Counted from the stretch's first letter, positions 15,093-23,741 are shown. The stretch: 23,741 bases of DNA from CAYTLQ01 sp964438715 (GCA_964438715.1 CAYTLQ010000168.1:1-23741); one strand, 5' to 3'. Notes: generated from the sequence alone by a model not told the origin. Numbers and translations: made by a program.

Positions 15093-15879
15093 TAGCGTTT
15101 TCAGCCTTATCAATTGTTGTCTGTATAATGTTTAGCATTTCCTCATGCACAAGACCATTACTGCATAAAATCTGTTTGGAGTAAATACTTGCCGGTTGAC
15201 CTCTGAAATCAGTTAGTTTTCCACCTGCTTCCTCAACAATGAGTTGCCCTGCACAAATATCCCATGGATGTAGATGTACCTCCCAAAAACCCTCAAATAT
15301 TCCCTCAGCCAAAAGGCAAAAATCGATTGAAGCTGATCCCAATCGCCTCATTCCCTGAGATGCTTTAACCATTTCAGTAAAAATTTCAAGTGCATTATAC
15401 GGATTTTCGTTAATGTCATAAGGAAAACCTGTTACAAGCAGAGAAGTCTGAAGTTTATCAATACTACTTACTTTTATTCTCTTCCCGTTTTTATAAGCAC
15501 CCTCGCCGATAGAAGCAGTATAAATATCATTTTGCATAATATTATTGACCACCCCCGCTATTGTCTTGCCATTTTTCTGTACACCGATAGATATGGAAAA
15601 TAGCGGCAATCGATGAGCAAAGTTGGTTGTGCCATCAATAGGATCTATAACCCACAAATATTCACCTCCGGGATTTAACGCACCCCCCTCCTCTGCCAGT
15701 ATTGAATGAGAGGGAAATTCCCGGCGAATAAAATCCTTAATGACTTTTTCGGATTTTTTATCTATTGTAGTTACTAAGTTAGATTTATTGGTTTTGTACT
15801 CAATCTCAAAATTTCCTGCGAATCCTTCTTTTACTACTTCGCCGGCTTCTTTTGCAATTTTAATCAGCGCTTCAATCAT
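15085..15879 (-). CDS. Inositol-monophosphatase family phosphatase
   Basis: A 264-residue cytosolic magnesium-dependent, lithium-sensitive-type phosphatase of the family's usual length. Metal-binding motifs are intact: LAEEGG (E63, E64), WVIDPIDGTTNFAH (D79, D82) and HPWDICAG (D207). Members act on inositol phosphates and, in other branches, on sugar bisphosphates or PAP; which applies here is not clear. It is first in the alpha-glucan operon and its stop codon region overlaps the amylase start by eight bases, giving tight coupling. The operon promoter must lie in the 192-base divergent region upstream (15880-16071), shared with the plus-strand amidase gene. Confidence 0.95.
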   Translation of the reverse strand: MIEALIKIAKEAGEVVKEGFAGNFEIEYKTNKSNLVTTIDKKSEKVIKDFIRREFPSHSILAEEGGALNPGGEYLWVIDPIDGTTNFAHRLPLFSISIGVQKNGKTIAGVVNNIMQNDIYTASIGEGAYKNGKRIKVSSIDKLQTSLLVTGFPYDINENPYNALEIFTEMVKASQGMRRLGSASIDFCLLAEGIFEGFWEVHLHPWDICAGQLIVEEAGGKLTDFRGQPASIYSKQILCSNGLVHEEMLNIIQTTIDKAENANV

Positions 15880-16071
15880 CTGTAATTTCCAAAATATTCT
15901 GAGTAAAAATAAGCTATTAATTGAAAATTTCGGATCAAATTAATTTTATTACTTACTTGTAGTTAGGAATCTTTATTTTGCTCTACATCTCTCCGGTAAA
16001 CATAGCAAGAGTATTGCACTTTATAATAACTTAGCAGTCATTATATTTCTGTACAATTTTTTTGTGAATTT

Positions 16072-18276
16072 ATGCCTAATTATAAACTCATTGTTATACT
16101 TTTTTTTCTTCTTGGTTCTATCGGCTTCTCTCAATCTCTCAGCGGTAAAAAAATCTGTCTCGATCCCGGACATGGCTTTATACCGGGGCAGGCTTCAAAT
16201 TGCAACGATGCTGAAACGAAGCGCTTTGAAAGTTACATCAACCATATAGTGGTTCCGAACCTCAAACGATTTTTACAAGGCGCCGGAGCTACTGTCATCA
16301 CTACTCGTGCAGACTATGATTCAGTCGGGCCTTGCATTACTCTTACTCAAAGAAAAGCAATAGCTAATAATGCAAATGTCGATTTTTTTCATTCTGTTCA
16401 TCATAACGCGTTTGATGGTACATCAAATTACTCACTTTCACTCTTTAAACAACTTAACAATCAAAATTGTCCCAACGGCAATCCCGCCTGGCCAAATCAG
16501 GCAGATTTAATGGCGAATATACAACAATCGCGGTTGTTTAATGCCCTTGCAACTACTTCCGGTACTTATCGGGGTGATTTATGTTTTCTGGGATTTAATC
16601 TCGGAGTACTAAGTACATTAAATATGCCGGGTACTCTCAGCGAAGCCTCCTTCTTTGATAATGCAGATGAGAAGTTACGACTTTCCAATGTGGACTATCT
16701 TCGCACAGAAGCCGAAGCTTTGTATCACTCATTTTTACAGTACTACGGTAAACCTATGCCCTCTCATGGTAGTTTGGTAGGTATTGTTACAAATCCTGCG
16801 ACCGGAAAACCAGTCAAAAATGTAGTTGTGAGTATTGATTCCTTAAACCTCCATTACACCATTGATAATCTGGGTAACGGTTTTTATCGGTTCGATTCAC
16901 TAAGTGCCGGAATTTATAAAGTTAAATTAACTTCTTCCTTAGATACCACAATTGTATCAGTGAGTGTATCGGGTGGAGCAATCAACCGGAGAAATCTTAC
17001 TCATGTTTTATCTGAGGCTGTAGGTGATGTGAAACTAAAAGCTGTCCTATCATCATCAACATCCATTATGTTACAGTGGGAGAAACCTGCCGGTACACCT
17101 GATTCAATTGACATTTATCTCTCAATAGATGCTTCAACCTGGGATACAGTTCCTTACCGTACAGTCTCCGGTAGCTTGACGAGCGCTACCCTAAGCGGGT
17201 TATTATCCAATCAGTCATATTTTGTTAAACTTAAAGCCCGGAATAATATTTCAGAAAGTCCCAATTTCAGCAAAGTTTATGGGGCATATACTTCCTCATC
17301 AACCAGAAAAGCATTGATTGTAGATGGTTTTAACCGCACCACCGGTAGTTTTAATGGTGCGTCTCATTCTTTTGTTGGTAAGTATGGAAAAGCTCTTGAA
17401 TCGGTTTCTTTACGATATGAAACTGTGAGCAATTCGGTGGTTCTTCAGTCTGCACAGCTCCTGAATTATCGCTTTGTATTTTGGATTTTAGGTGATGAAT
17501 CAACTTTGGATTCTACTCTTAATACTGTTGAACAATCAGCAATAACCGGTTATCTCAAGCAAGGAGGTAAATTATTTATTAGTGGTTCGGAAATTGGTTA
17601 TGACCTCGATGCTAATGGAACGACGAATGACAAAAATTTCTATTACCAGTTTCTAAAAGCAAAATATATAGCGGATAATCCCACTCCAAATACACCAATT
17701 GCCCTTCCTGTTGGGGGTGGTATTTTTCAACATTTAGGACCTATTTCTCTTGGTACAGAGTATCCGGAGGATTTTCCGGATGTTATAGACACACTTAATG
17801 GTTCAGTTCCTGTTTTTCTTTATAACTCTTCCCAAAAAGCAGGAATACTCTTCGATGGTATGTTCCCATCAGGTATAATAGCAGGAAAACTTATTCATCT
17901 GGGTTTTGCGGCCGAAACTATAGGAGATACTCTGAAATTCAATAGCCTATTACGAACAGTTGTTGATTTCTTTGATGGTCTTGTAGAAGTAAATGACAAT
18001 TATAATGTTTCACCGAAATCCTATTCCCTCTCTGTTTTTCCAAACCCATTCAATCCTGCAACCAGGTTGGTAGTTCAGGTACCAGTTACCGACTATTATA
18101 CTATATCCGTTCACTCAATTCTTGGAGAACAGATTTTAACAGTTACACAAGGTACTTTGGAACCGGGTACTCATAACTTTCTGTTAGAAATGAGCAATTT
18201 TCCCAGTGGAATATACTTCGTTCGATTGTATTCGGAAAAAATTACTATTCTAAATAAAATTATGTTATTGAAATGA
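16072..18276 (+). CDS. T9SS-exported N-acetylmuramoyl-L-alanine amidase (Amidase_3), multidomain
   Basis: A 734-residue exported peptidoglycan hydrolase. A signal peptide (1-20, ending GFSQ) precedes an Amidase_3 domain (about 25-222) with zinc ligands H34 in LDPGHG, probably E53, and H110 in SVHHNAF, and catalytic E191 in TLSEASF. Then follow a carboxypeptidase-regulatory-like module (about 232-314, GIVTNPATGKPVKNVVVSID), a fibronectin III domain (about 316-405), a segment resembling class-I glutamine-amidotransferase-like folds (about 411-635; KALIVDGFNR, YLKQGGKLFISGSEIGYD), and a T9SS sorting domain (about 652-734; FPNPFNPATR, SGIYFVRL, final IMLLK). No Shine-Dalgarno site is visible before the ATG. 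The next gene overlaps its stop codon by four bases. Surface delivery of an amidase suggests cell separation, remodelling or attack on other cells. Confidence 0.92.
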   Translation: MPNYKLIVILFFLLGSIGFSQSLSGKKICLDPGHGFIPGQASNCNDAETKRFESYINHIVVPNLKRFLQGAGATVITTRADYDSVGPCITLTQRKAIANNANVDFFHSVHHNAFDGTSNYSLSLFKQLNNQNCPNGNPAWPNQADLMANIQQSRLFNALATTSGTYRGDLCFLGFNLGVLSTLNMPGTLSEASFFDNADEKLRLSNVDYLRTEAEALYHSFLQYYGKPMPSHGSLVGIVTNPATGKPVKNVVVSIDSLNLHYTIDNLGNGFYRFDSLSAGIYKVKLTSSLDTTIVSVSVSGGAINRRNLTHVLSEAVGDVKLKAVLSSSTSIMLQWEKPAGTPDSIDIYLSIDASTWDTVPYRTVSGSLTSATLSGLLSNQSYFVKLKARNNISESPNFSKVYGAYTSSSTRKALIVDGFNRTTGSFNGASHSFVGKYGKALESVSLRYETVSNSVVLQSAQLLNYRFVFWILGDESTLDSTLNTVEQSAITGYLKQGGKLFISGSEIGYDLDANGTTNDKNFYYQFLKAKYIADNPTPNTPIALPVGGGIFQHLGPISLGTEYPEDFPDVIDTLNGSVPVFLYNSSQKAGILFDGMFPSGIIAGKLIHLGFAAETIGDTLKFNSLLRTVVDFFDGLVEVNDNYNVSPKSYSLSVFPNPFNPATRLVVQVPVTDYYTISVHSILGEQILTVTQGTLEPGTHNFLLEMSNFPSGIYFVRLYSEKITILNKIMLLK

Positions 18277-19202
18277 AGATGAAAAAAATAATAGCGAAAC
18301 CTGTTTTACTTTTGATACTGTTAATTCAATTTCCTATGAATGGCCAGGAGCTTAATATATTGCAAAAACCCGTTCAATTTCTTCAATCGGTTGAGGCTGG
18401 CATGATAAAATTCTCACCTGATGGGAAATATATTGCTCTAACAAATTTGGGAAATAAAGGCATAGCTCTTTACCAACCTGATGGAAAATTTATTCGTAAT
18501 ATCACGGAAAGTGAAGGCTCCGGTTGGGGATTTCAATGGTCCCGTCATGAGAACCACATTGCCGCACGGGAAAATTATTGGAATGGTCCCGATAAAATGA
18601 GCGCGATAGTAATCTATCAGATCAACGGTAAAAAAATATTCTCCTCCCCGTTAAGTCCCGAATACAGTCTTCCATTTTGGAGTACTACCGGAAGAGTGCT
18701 AACATTTTCTGAACAGCAAGATCAATGGAAAACTATCCGCCTCACTCCTACAAATTCCGGAGAACCAATAATATTTTTCGATGGTACCGATTTATTACAA
18801 ACAGGCAGTCCCTTAGGTTGTCCGGTTGCCGTGAATACTTCGTTTAACGGTGAAATTCTTAATATGGAATATTCACCTGACAATTCGAAGATTGTGGTAA
18901 GTGTCGCAGGTAGAGGTTTAATAGTTTATGACTGTGCCGGAAATACCGTTTACGATCTTGGTCCGGGAGAGTCACCATGTTGGTTAAACAATGAAATTCT
19001 TCTCTATATGCTTGTTAAAGATGACGGTGAGAAAATTATTAATTCCGACATTTATGTAAAAAATTTTACGGGTTCATGGGAAAAAAACCTTACTTCAAAT
19101 TTTAAGGAACCGGTTTTTTACCCAACTGCTTCTCCTGATGGCACAGTAGCCTTTACAACGCAAGACGGAAAAGCATATAAGATGCAAATCCAGATACGAT
19201 AA
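18273..19202 (+). CDS. Secreted PD40/WD40-like beta-propeller protein
   Basis: A 309-residue protein that starts in an ATGA overlap with the amidase stop, so translation is coupled. A signal peptide (about 1-24, ending MNGQ) is followed by repeated propeller blades of the TolB/PD40 type: IKFSPDGKYIALTN near 45-58, MEYSPDNSKIVVS near 203-215, and TASPDGTVAFTTQDG near the C-terminus. There is no lipobox and no T9SS domain, so it is probably periplasmic. A second ATG two codons downstream is an alternative start. No enzymatic motif is seen; the fold usually mediates protein binding. Coupling to the amidase suggests a partner or regulator of that enzyme, which is inference. Confidence 0.85.
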   Translation: MKMKKIIAKPVLLLILLIQFPMNGQELNILQKPVQFLQSVEAGMIKFSPDGKYIALTNLGNKGIALYQPDGKFIRNITESEGSGWGFQWSRHENHIAARENYWNGPDKMSAIVIYQINGKKIFSSPLSPEYSLPFWSTTGRVLTFSEQQDQWKTIRLTPTNSGEPIIFFDGTDLLQTGSPLGCPVAVNTSFNGEILNMEYSPDNSKIVVSVAGRGLIVYDCAGNTVYDLGPGESPCWLNNEILLYMLVKDDGEKIINSDIYVKNFTGSWEKNLTSNFKEPVFYPTASPDGTVAFTTQDGKAYKMQIQIR

Positions 19203-19227
19203 TCTGTTATTAGGAGATATTACGGCT

Positions 19228-20730
19228 TCATTCTCTTTCAGACAGCCAGAGAATAATTTGCTTATGTATTTCATCAACCTCTCGGGCTCTACCATTGTAA
19301 TTATTGGCAATCATTGAAAATGCGATTAAACGGCCGGTTCTGGAATGCACATAGCCGGTGTACGCTCTTACACCGTTAATTGTCCCGGATTTTATTCTTG
19401 CGTTATTCGCTATTCTGGTGCCTGTACCAAATCTCTTAAATCCTCCAATATCTGTTGTGTCCCCGGCCACCGGAAAAGATTGATAATAATCTTCAAATAC
19501 ACCTGAAGTGCTCATAAATTGTAAAAATGAAACCAAAGTTCTCGGTGAAATAAGATTTGTTCTGGATAATCCTGAGCCGTCATATAAATCCAAGCCATCT
19601 GTTTCTATTCCCCACTCATTAAGTTTGTTAATAAGAATATCTAAACTCGCACTTGTTGAGCTGATTCCTTGTAACCTCTGTCCAACAGTTACTAATAATT
19701 GTTCGGTCCACAAATTCTGTGAAATTTTGTTAACGATTTTTACAAGTTCAGAAAGCGGTGGCGAAGTAAAGAGAATTAATGGAGTTACTGAGGTATATTT
19801 TTTGTCGTCAGTTTCAATTCTGACTTTACCTGATATATGCACTCCTCTCTGCTCCAAAAAAGACTTCAACAAATTTCCAAATAATTGTGGCGGGTCAGGG
19901 ATAGCACCTTTTATTACAAAGGTATCCGAATCAATTGGTATGGTACCTTTGACATGTAATTTTCCTGGATCATGTGTAAAGTATATGTACGCATTATCAC
20001 CCGACTGAGGTGGTCCTGTAGTGACATCGTTTATGAATTCATAATCGAATAAATCCGGCTTTGTTCCCAAAATTGTAACGGAGTCACCGACCTCTCTTCC
20101 CGGCTTAAATAAGAGGTAGTACAAATTATCATGAAAAACCAGTCCACTTATACCTGTACCGTAGTAATTTCCTATATCAATCCAGGGCCAATATGGAGGA
20201 ATTGAGTTATAACCAGACTGAGATAAATCTAAAACAATATCTCCATTAATACTATGTATTCCTGCTATAAATAAAGAGCTCAAAATGGTATCGAACACGG
20301 ATTGAAGACTTAATGTCAGGCTATCTTTAAAATATGTTGTTGCGAATGAAGGATCCCCGCTCGGCTGAATAACCAGATCCCCTTCAATTGTTCCATGCTT
20401 TAATTCTCCCGAATACCCCAACAATGTTTTATAGCGAAAATTACTTCCCAACAATTTTAGTGCTACACCAGATGTTAGTACTTTTAGATTAGATGCAGGA
20501 GCCATCACCTTATGTCCATTAAAATCTAATAATATTTCTTTATTGTCAGTAAATGCCGCAAAAACTCCCCACTGCGACTGTTTTAATAATGTAGTATTCG
20601 ACGCGGAATCAAGGAATCTATAAATATCATTGACTACCTGAGCATGTAGCGACACGGTTAAAAAGGTAATACCTAAGAATAATTTTACTATAATAGAATG
20701 GAAAAGAGTATGGCATCTAATGGCAGGCAT
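19228..20730 (-). CDS. dacB: D-alanyl-D-alanine carboxypeptidase/endopeptidase, PBP4 type (S13)
   Basis: A 500-residue periplasmic penicillin-binding protein. A signal sequence (hydrophobic 13-28, cleavage after LHAQ-like site near 31) precedes the catalytic domain. The three S13 motifs are intact: SNLK at 80-83 (nucleophile S80, K83), SQN at 337-339 and KSGT at 447-450. The DGSGLSR motif at 384-390 is also typical. The large insertion between the first two motifs, usual in PBP4, is present. It trims pentapeptides and cuts cross-links in peptidoglycan. It converges with the propeller gene with only 25 bases between stops and no visible terminator, and is divergent from the DUF5009-like gene. 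No Shine-Dalgarno site is seen upstream. Confidence 0.95.
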   Translation of the reverse strand: MPAIRCHTLFHSIIVKLFLGITFLTVSLHAQVVNDIYRFLDSASNTTLLKQSQWGVFAAFTDNKEILLDFNGHKVMAPASNLKVLTSGVALKLLGSNFRYKTLLGYSGELKHGTIEGDLVIQPSGDPSFATTYFKDSLTLSLQSVFDTILSSLFIAGIHSINGDIVLDLSQSGYNSIPPYWPWIDIGNYYGTGISGLVFHDNLYYLLFKPGREVGDSVTILGTKPDLFDYEFINDVTTGPPQSGDNAYIYFTHDPGKLHVKGTIPIDSDTFVIKGAIPDPPQLFGNLLKSFLEQRGVHISGKVRIETDDKKYTSVTPLILFTSPPLSELVKIVNKISQNLWTEQLLVTVGQRLQGISSTSASLDILINKLNEWGIETDGLDLYDGSGLSRTNLISPRTLVSFLQFMSTSGVFEDYYQSFPVAGDTTDIGGFKRFGTGTRIANNARIKSGTINGVRAYTGYVHSRTGRLIAFSMIANNYNGRAREVDEIHKQIILWLSERE

Positions 20731-20820
20731 AATTTTTATGTATTTATGAAACTCACTTCAAAAATACTTATTTCTTCGTTAATTTTATTGAACACTTTCA
20801 TCAGAATAAGATTGTCCTTT

Positions 20821-22230
20821 ATGTCAACAGAATCTAACAGATCATACGCACTCGATGCTTTAAGGGGTTTTGCGATACTCACAATGATTTTGTCTAGTCG
20901 AATTCCTTATGGTGTGTTACCGGGCTGGATGTACCATGTTCAGGTACCTCCTCCGAAACATGTCTTCGATCCTCTTATACCCGGTATTAGTTGGGTTGAT
21001 CTCGTTTTTCCGTTTTTTCTTTTCTCAATGGGCGCCGCATTCCCATTTGCCATGGGCAGACGACTTGATGAAGGCTACTCAAAAGTCCGACTGACCGGAC
21101 AAATTTTATTCAGAGGAATACAATTAATGTTCTTTGCTCTGGTTATCCAACATATACGCCCAAATGTAATCGATCCCTCATTAAAATCCGGTACACTACT
21201 TTTATCGCTCTGCTTATTTGGTCTTCTCTTCTTATTATTTCTTCGTTACCCGAAAAGCACTTCAAAAAAAATTCAGTATATATTAAAAGGTTTGGGACTT
21301 TTTGGACTGCTCGCATTTATGGCATTTTTTACTTATCCCGATGGAACTGGTTTTTCATTCCGCAGATATGACATTATTATTCTGGTTTTATCAAATGTAG
21401 CAATTGTCGGGTCTATTATTTGGATGTTAACACCCGGAAATTTTACCGCACGGCTTGCAATTCTCGCGATACTTTTTGCTATTAGATTATCCTACAATTC
21501 AGGAGATAATTTTATTAGTGCAATCGGAAATGCCTATCCATCGTGGAGTCTTTTTCAATTATATTTTCTTAAGTATCTTTTCATCGTCATACCAGGCACT
21601 ATTATCGGCGATTTATTGCGTTCGTGGTTAAATTCTCCTGAACATTCATCCCCCGGTGTAAATAAAGAAACATATATTCTCCTCTCTGCATCAATGTTCT
21701 TTTTTAATATACTTGCGCTGTCAGGGTTGTATTCCCGGTTAGTATTTGAAACAATAATAATTACTCTCTTACTTGGACTGATTGTGTTACTTATCCTCAA
21801 CAAGGAGAAAACTCCATTTTCTGATTTTTTATTGAGTCTTTACAAATGGGGTTTTTACTGGTTTATTCTTGGACTTTTACTGGATCCTTATGAAGGTGGA
21901 ATAAAAAAAGACCACTCAACTATGAGCTATTATTTCGTTACATCCGGTTTGGCAATTTTTATGATAATAGGGTTTACAAGAATCATCGACGGATTTCAAC
22001 AGAAGAGATGGTTAAATGTATTAAGTGATCATGTGCAGAATCCAATGCTCGCTTATGCCGGCGGTACTAACCTGCTGACACCTCTTGTATTGCTAACTTA
22101 TGTTGACGCATTTCTGACTATGGTTTTCCATACCCCCTGGCTTGGCGTTATAAAAGGAATCATCGTGACAGGCATACTCGCTGTAATTGTGAGTATTTTT
22201 ACCCGGAAAAGAATCTTTTGGCGTACATAG
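20821..22230 (+). CDS. HGSNAT/DUF5009-like multi-pass membrane acyltransferase
   Basis: A 469-residue inner-membrane protein from ATG 20821 with roughly 10-12 hydrophobic segments. The N-terminus RSYALDALRGFAILTMILSS and the loop ISWVDLVFPFFLFSMGAAFPFAMGRR are the family signature of heparan-alpha-glucosaminide acetyltransferase relatives (COG4299/DUF5009), which move acetyl groups across membranes onto sugars. The frame is open back to an ATG at 20698, but those 41 extra residues would overlap the divergent PBP4 gene by 33 bases and lie ahead of the conserved start, so I prefer 20821. A final NPMLAYAGG is also typical. Its position beside peptidoglycan enzymes suggests a cell-envelope glycan as acceptor, which is inference. 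Confidence 0.88.
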   Translation: MSTESNRSYALDALRGFAILTMILSSRIPYGVLPGWMYHVQVPPPKHVFDPLIPGISWVDLVFPFFLFSMGAAFPFAMGRRLDEGYSKVRLTGQILFRGIQLMFFALVIQHIRPNVIDPSLKSGTLLLSLCLFGLLFLLFLRYPKSTSKKIQYILKGLGLFGLLAFMAFFTYPDGTGFSFRRYDIIILVLSNVAIVGSIIWMLTPGNFTARLAILAILFAIRLSYNSGDNFISAIGNAYPSWSLFQLYFLKYLFIVIPGTIIGDLLRSWLNSPEHSSPGVNKETYILLSASMFFFNILALSGLYSRLVFETIIITLLLGLIVLLILNKEKTPFSDFLLSLYKWGFYWFILGLLLDPYEGGIKKDHSTMSYYFVTSGLAIFMIIGFTRIIDGFQQKRWLNVLSDHVQNPMLAYAGGTNLLTPLVLLTYVDAFLTMVFHTPWLGVIKGIIVTGILAVIVSIFTRKRIFWRT

Positions 22231-22347
22231 TACAGGGAAATTATACCATCAGTTACTGCTGAACTTTTAGCCAAATGAGATTTATGTTGTATTCGATTCT
22301 TAATTTTTTGTAAATTGAAAAAATTTTATAAAATAAGGAGACATATT

Positions 22348-23741
22348 ATGCCCCTTTTAAAACCAATTAAAACAATCCCGGAGTTGTTTTCCTTCTTAAC
22401 CCGTGAGTATGGACCAACCGCTACTCGGGCTCTTCTTAGGCATAAAGTTAACAATGTCTGGACTGACATATCTTACGACCAGTTTAAAGACGAAACCATT
22501 AACTTTGCCCGTGGACTGGCTCAATTAGGTGTTAAACATGGCGATAAAGTAGCAATAATTTCTGAAAATCGTCCAGAGTGGGTTTATTCCGATATGGCTA
22601 TTCTTGGGCTTGGTGCAATTGATGTTCCCCTTTATCCTTCTCTAACTTCCGATACAATTGAATTTATCTTAAACAACTCTGAGTCAGTTGGAATAATTGT
22701 CTCCAATAAGTTACAATTGAACAAAATTTTAAAGATTCGGGCAAATTGTCATTCACTTAAATTCATAATTGTTTTTAATGAAAAAGATGTCACGGGAGAT
22801 AACAATAATATTTATTCTTTTGCCTCTGTGCAGTTGAATGGGAAAAATGCTACATTTTCTGAAAATGATTTCTGGGAAGCCTCTAAAAAAGCTCAGCCCA
22901 ATGATCTTTGCACCATAATTTTTACTTCCGGTACAACGGGAGAACCTAAGGGAGTAATGCTCACTCATTGGAATATAATATCAAACCTTATTGCGGCATT
23001 GGAAGTATTTCCTATTAGTAAAGACGATGTCTTTCTTTCATTCCTTCCACTGTGCCACATTTTCGAAAGGATGGCTGGATATTACACAGCCTTTGCCAGC
23101 GGAGGAATGATTTGTTATGCACAAAGTATTGAAACGGTCGCCAATGATTTAATGGACATCAAACCTACGATTGTAACAACGGTTCCGAGATTATTCGAGA
23201 GAATCCATTCAAAAATCATTAAAAATGTTGAGAGTCAGCCTCCGAAGAAACAAAAAATATTTCAATGGGCTTTGGAAATTGGCCGGGAGATGGCAAAAGC
23301 GAAAAAATCAGGGAACATACCGATATCTCTCAGTATTAAACATAAACTTGCCGATACTCTGGTCTTCAAAAAACTTCGTGCTCGCACCGGGGGAAGACTC
23401 CGGTTCTTTATATCTGGAGGCGCAGCATTACCTAGAGAACTCGGTGAATTTTTTGAAGCAGTAGGAATTATAATTATTGAAGGATATGGATTAACAGAAT
23501 CTTCTCCGGTTATCGCCGCGAACAGACTTGATGGTTATAAGTTTGGAACTGTTGGAAAAGCCATGCCCGGTGTTGAAATAAAAATTGCTTCTGATGGTGA
23601 AATTCTTGCACGGGGCCCAAACATTATGCAAGGATATTACAAGAACAAAAAAGAAACTGAAGAAACATTCAAGGACGGTGGGCTTCATACCGGTGATATG
23701 GGTGTTTTTTATGCCGAGGGTTATTTAATGATTACTGATAG
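22348..23741 (+). CDS. Long-chain acyl-CoA synthetase (AMP-forming), partial at 3' end
   Basis: The frame opens at ATG 22348 with AAGGAG (22335-22340) eight bases earlier and stays open to the window end, giving 464 residues of a family usually near 590-640. Motifs in order: the ATP-binding P-loop TSGTTGEPKG at 193-202, LPLCHIFERM at 233-242, the long-chain-specific TTVPRLFERI at 277-286, GYGLTESSP at 379-387, and HTGD at 447-450. It activates fatty acids with ATP and CoA at the cytosolic face of the membrane. The C-terminal lid domain is missing only because the window ends. An upstream gap of 117 bases separates it from the DUF5009-like gene and may hold its own promoter. Confidence 0.95.
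   Translation, partial: MPLLKPIKTIPELFSFLTREYGPTATRALLRHKVNNVWTDISYDQFKDETINFARGLAQLGVKHGDKVAIISENRPEWVYSDMAILGLGAIDVPLYPSLTSDTIEFILNNSESVGIIVSNKLQLNKILKIRANCHSLKFIIVFNEKDVTGDNNNIYSFASVQLNGKNATFSENDFWEASKKAQPNDLCTIIFTSGTTGEPKGVMLTHWNIISNLIAALEVFPISKDDVFLSFLPLCHIFERMAGYYTAFASGGMICYAQSIETVANDLMDIKPTIVTTVPRLFERIHSKIIKNVESQPPKKQKIFQWALEIGREMAKAKKSGNIPISLSIKHKLADTLVFKKLRARTGGRLRFFISGGAALPRELGEFFEAVGIIIIEGYGLTESSPVIAANRLDGYKFGTVGKAMPGVEIKIASDGEILARGPNIMQGYYKNKKETEETFKDGGLHTGDMGVFYAEGYLMITD

Noticed and set aside
16022..16027. TATAAT upstream of the amidase gene as a -10 element
   Set aside because: No recognisable -35 box lies at 16-18 bases (the hexamer there is ACATAG), and promoter consensus in this group differs, so I do not call it in this AT-rich gap.
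20698..20820. 41-residue N-terminal extension of the DUF5009-like protein
   Set aside because: It precedes the conserved family start and overlaps the divergent PBP4 gene; ATG 20821 gives the expected N-terminus.
22302..22325. AATTTTTT / AAAAAATT inverted repeat before the acyl-CoA synthetase gene
   Set aside because: The stem is purely A-T and weak, and such repeats are expected in AT-rich intergenic DNA. It lacks the features of a terminator or operator.

Overview
The window looks like a chromosomal segment from the Ignavibacteria / Chlorobi side of the Bacteroidota superphylum. Two exported proteins end in type IX secretion (T9SS) sorting domains, with the motifs YPNPFNPSTTIGF and FPNPFNPATR and a terminal MILLR / MLLK, a form typical of that group. 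The DNA is AT-rich. Some genes have clear Shine-Dalgarno sites and others have none. I saw no rRNA, tRNA, CRISPR array, insertion sequence or phage gene. This reads as ordinary chromosome with dense operons, and no stretch without a gene exceeds about 200 bases.

Region 1 (1-5757, minus strand) is a peptide-scavenging block. An OPT-family oligopeptide transporter comes first in transcription order, followed by an intrinsic terminator. Next comes a unit of a small PqqD-like (RRE-fold) protein, the zinc dipeptidase PepD, a bacterial homologue of the lysosomal dipeptide carrier MFSD1, and the start of a small secreted protein cut by the window edge. An intrinsic terminator lies directly in front of the ribosome binding site of the MFSD1-like gene and could work as an attenuator.

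Region 2 (5865-8525, minus strand) holds a T9SS-exported Asp-box (BNR) beta-propeller protein. It is followed almost without a gap by a TIGR02757/DUF2400 protein. The conserved reading frame of that second gene extends 74 codons upstream of the first usable GTG and contains no ATG, GTG or TTG there, so translation probably starts at an ATT codon just after a GAGGG site.

Region 3 (8650-15879, minus strand) is an alpha-glucan/maltodextrin operon. In order it encodes an inositol-monophosphatase-family phosphatase, a secreted GH13 alpha-amylase with an N-terminal glycogen-binding-like module, a solute-binding lipoprotein fused to its ABC permease (MalE-MalF), a MalG permease, and an SLC45/MalT-like sugar:cation symporter. 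No ABC ATPase (MalK) is present. The logic would be periplasmic cleavage of glucan, uptake by two parallel routes, and cytoplasmic processing elsewhere.

Region 4 (16072-22230, both strands) concerns the cell envelope. It encodes a T9SS-exported Amidase_3 peptidoglycan amidase, a translationally coupled secreted beta-propeller, a PBP4-type D-Ala-D-Ala carboxypeptidase on the opposite strand, and a multi-pass HGSNAT/DUF5009-like membrane acyltransferase. Region 5 (22348-end, plus strand) is the first three quarters of a long-chain acyl-CoA synthetase.

The points most worth a second look are the probable ATT start of the DUF2400 gene, the MalE-MalF lipoprotein/permease fusion without an ATPase, the PqqD-PepD-MFSD1 arrangement, and the terminator and repeat architecture controlling the peptide-transport genes. 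I did not find a clearly new multi-gene system.
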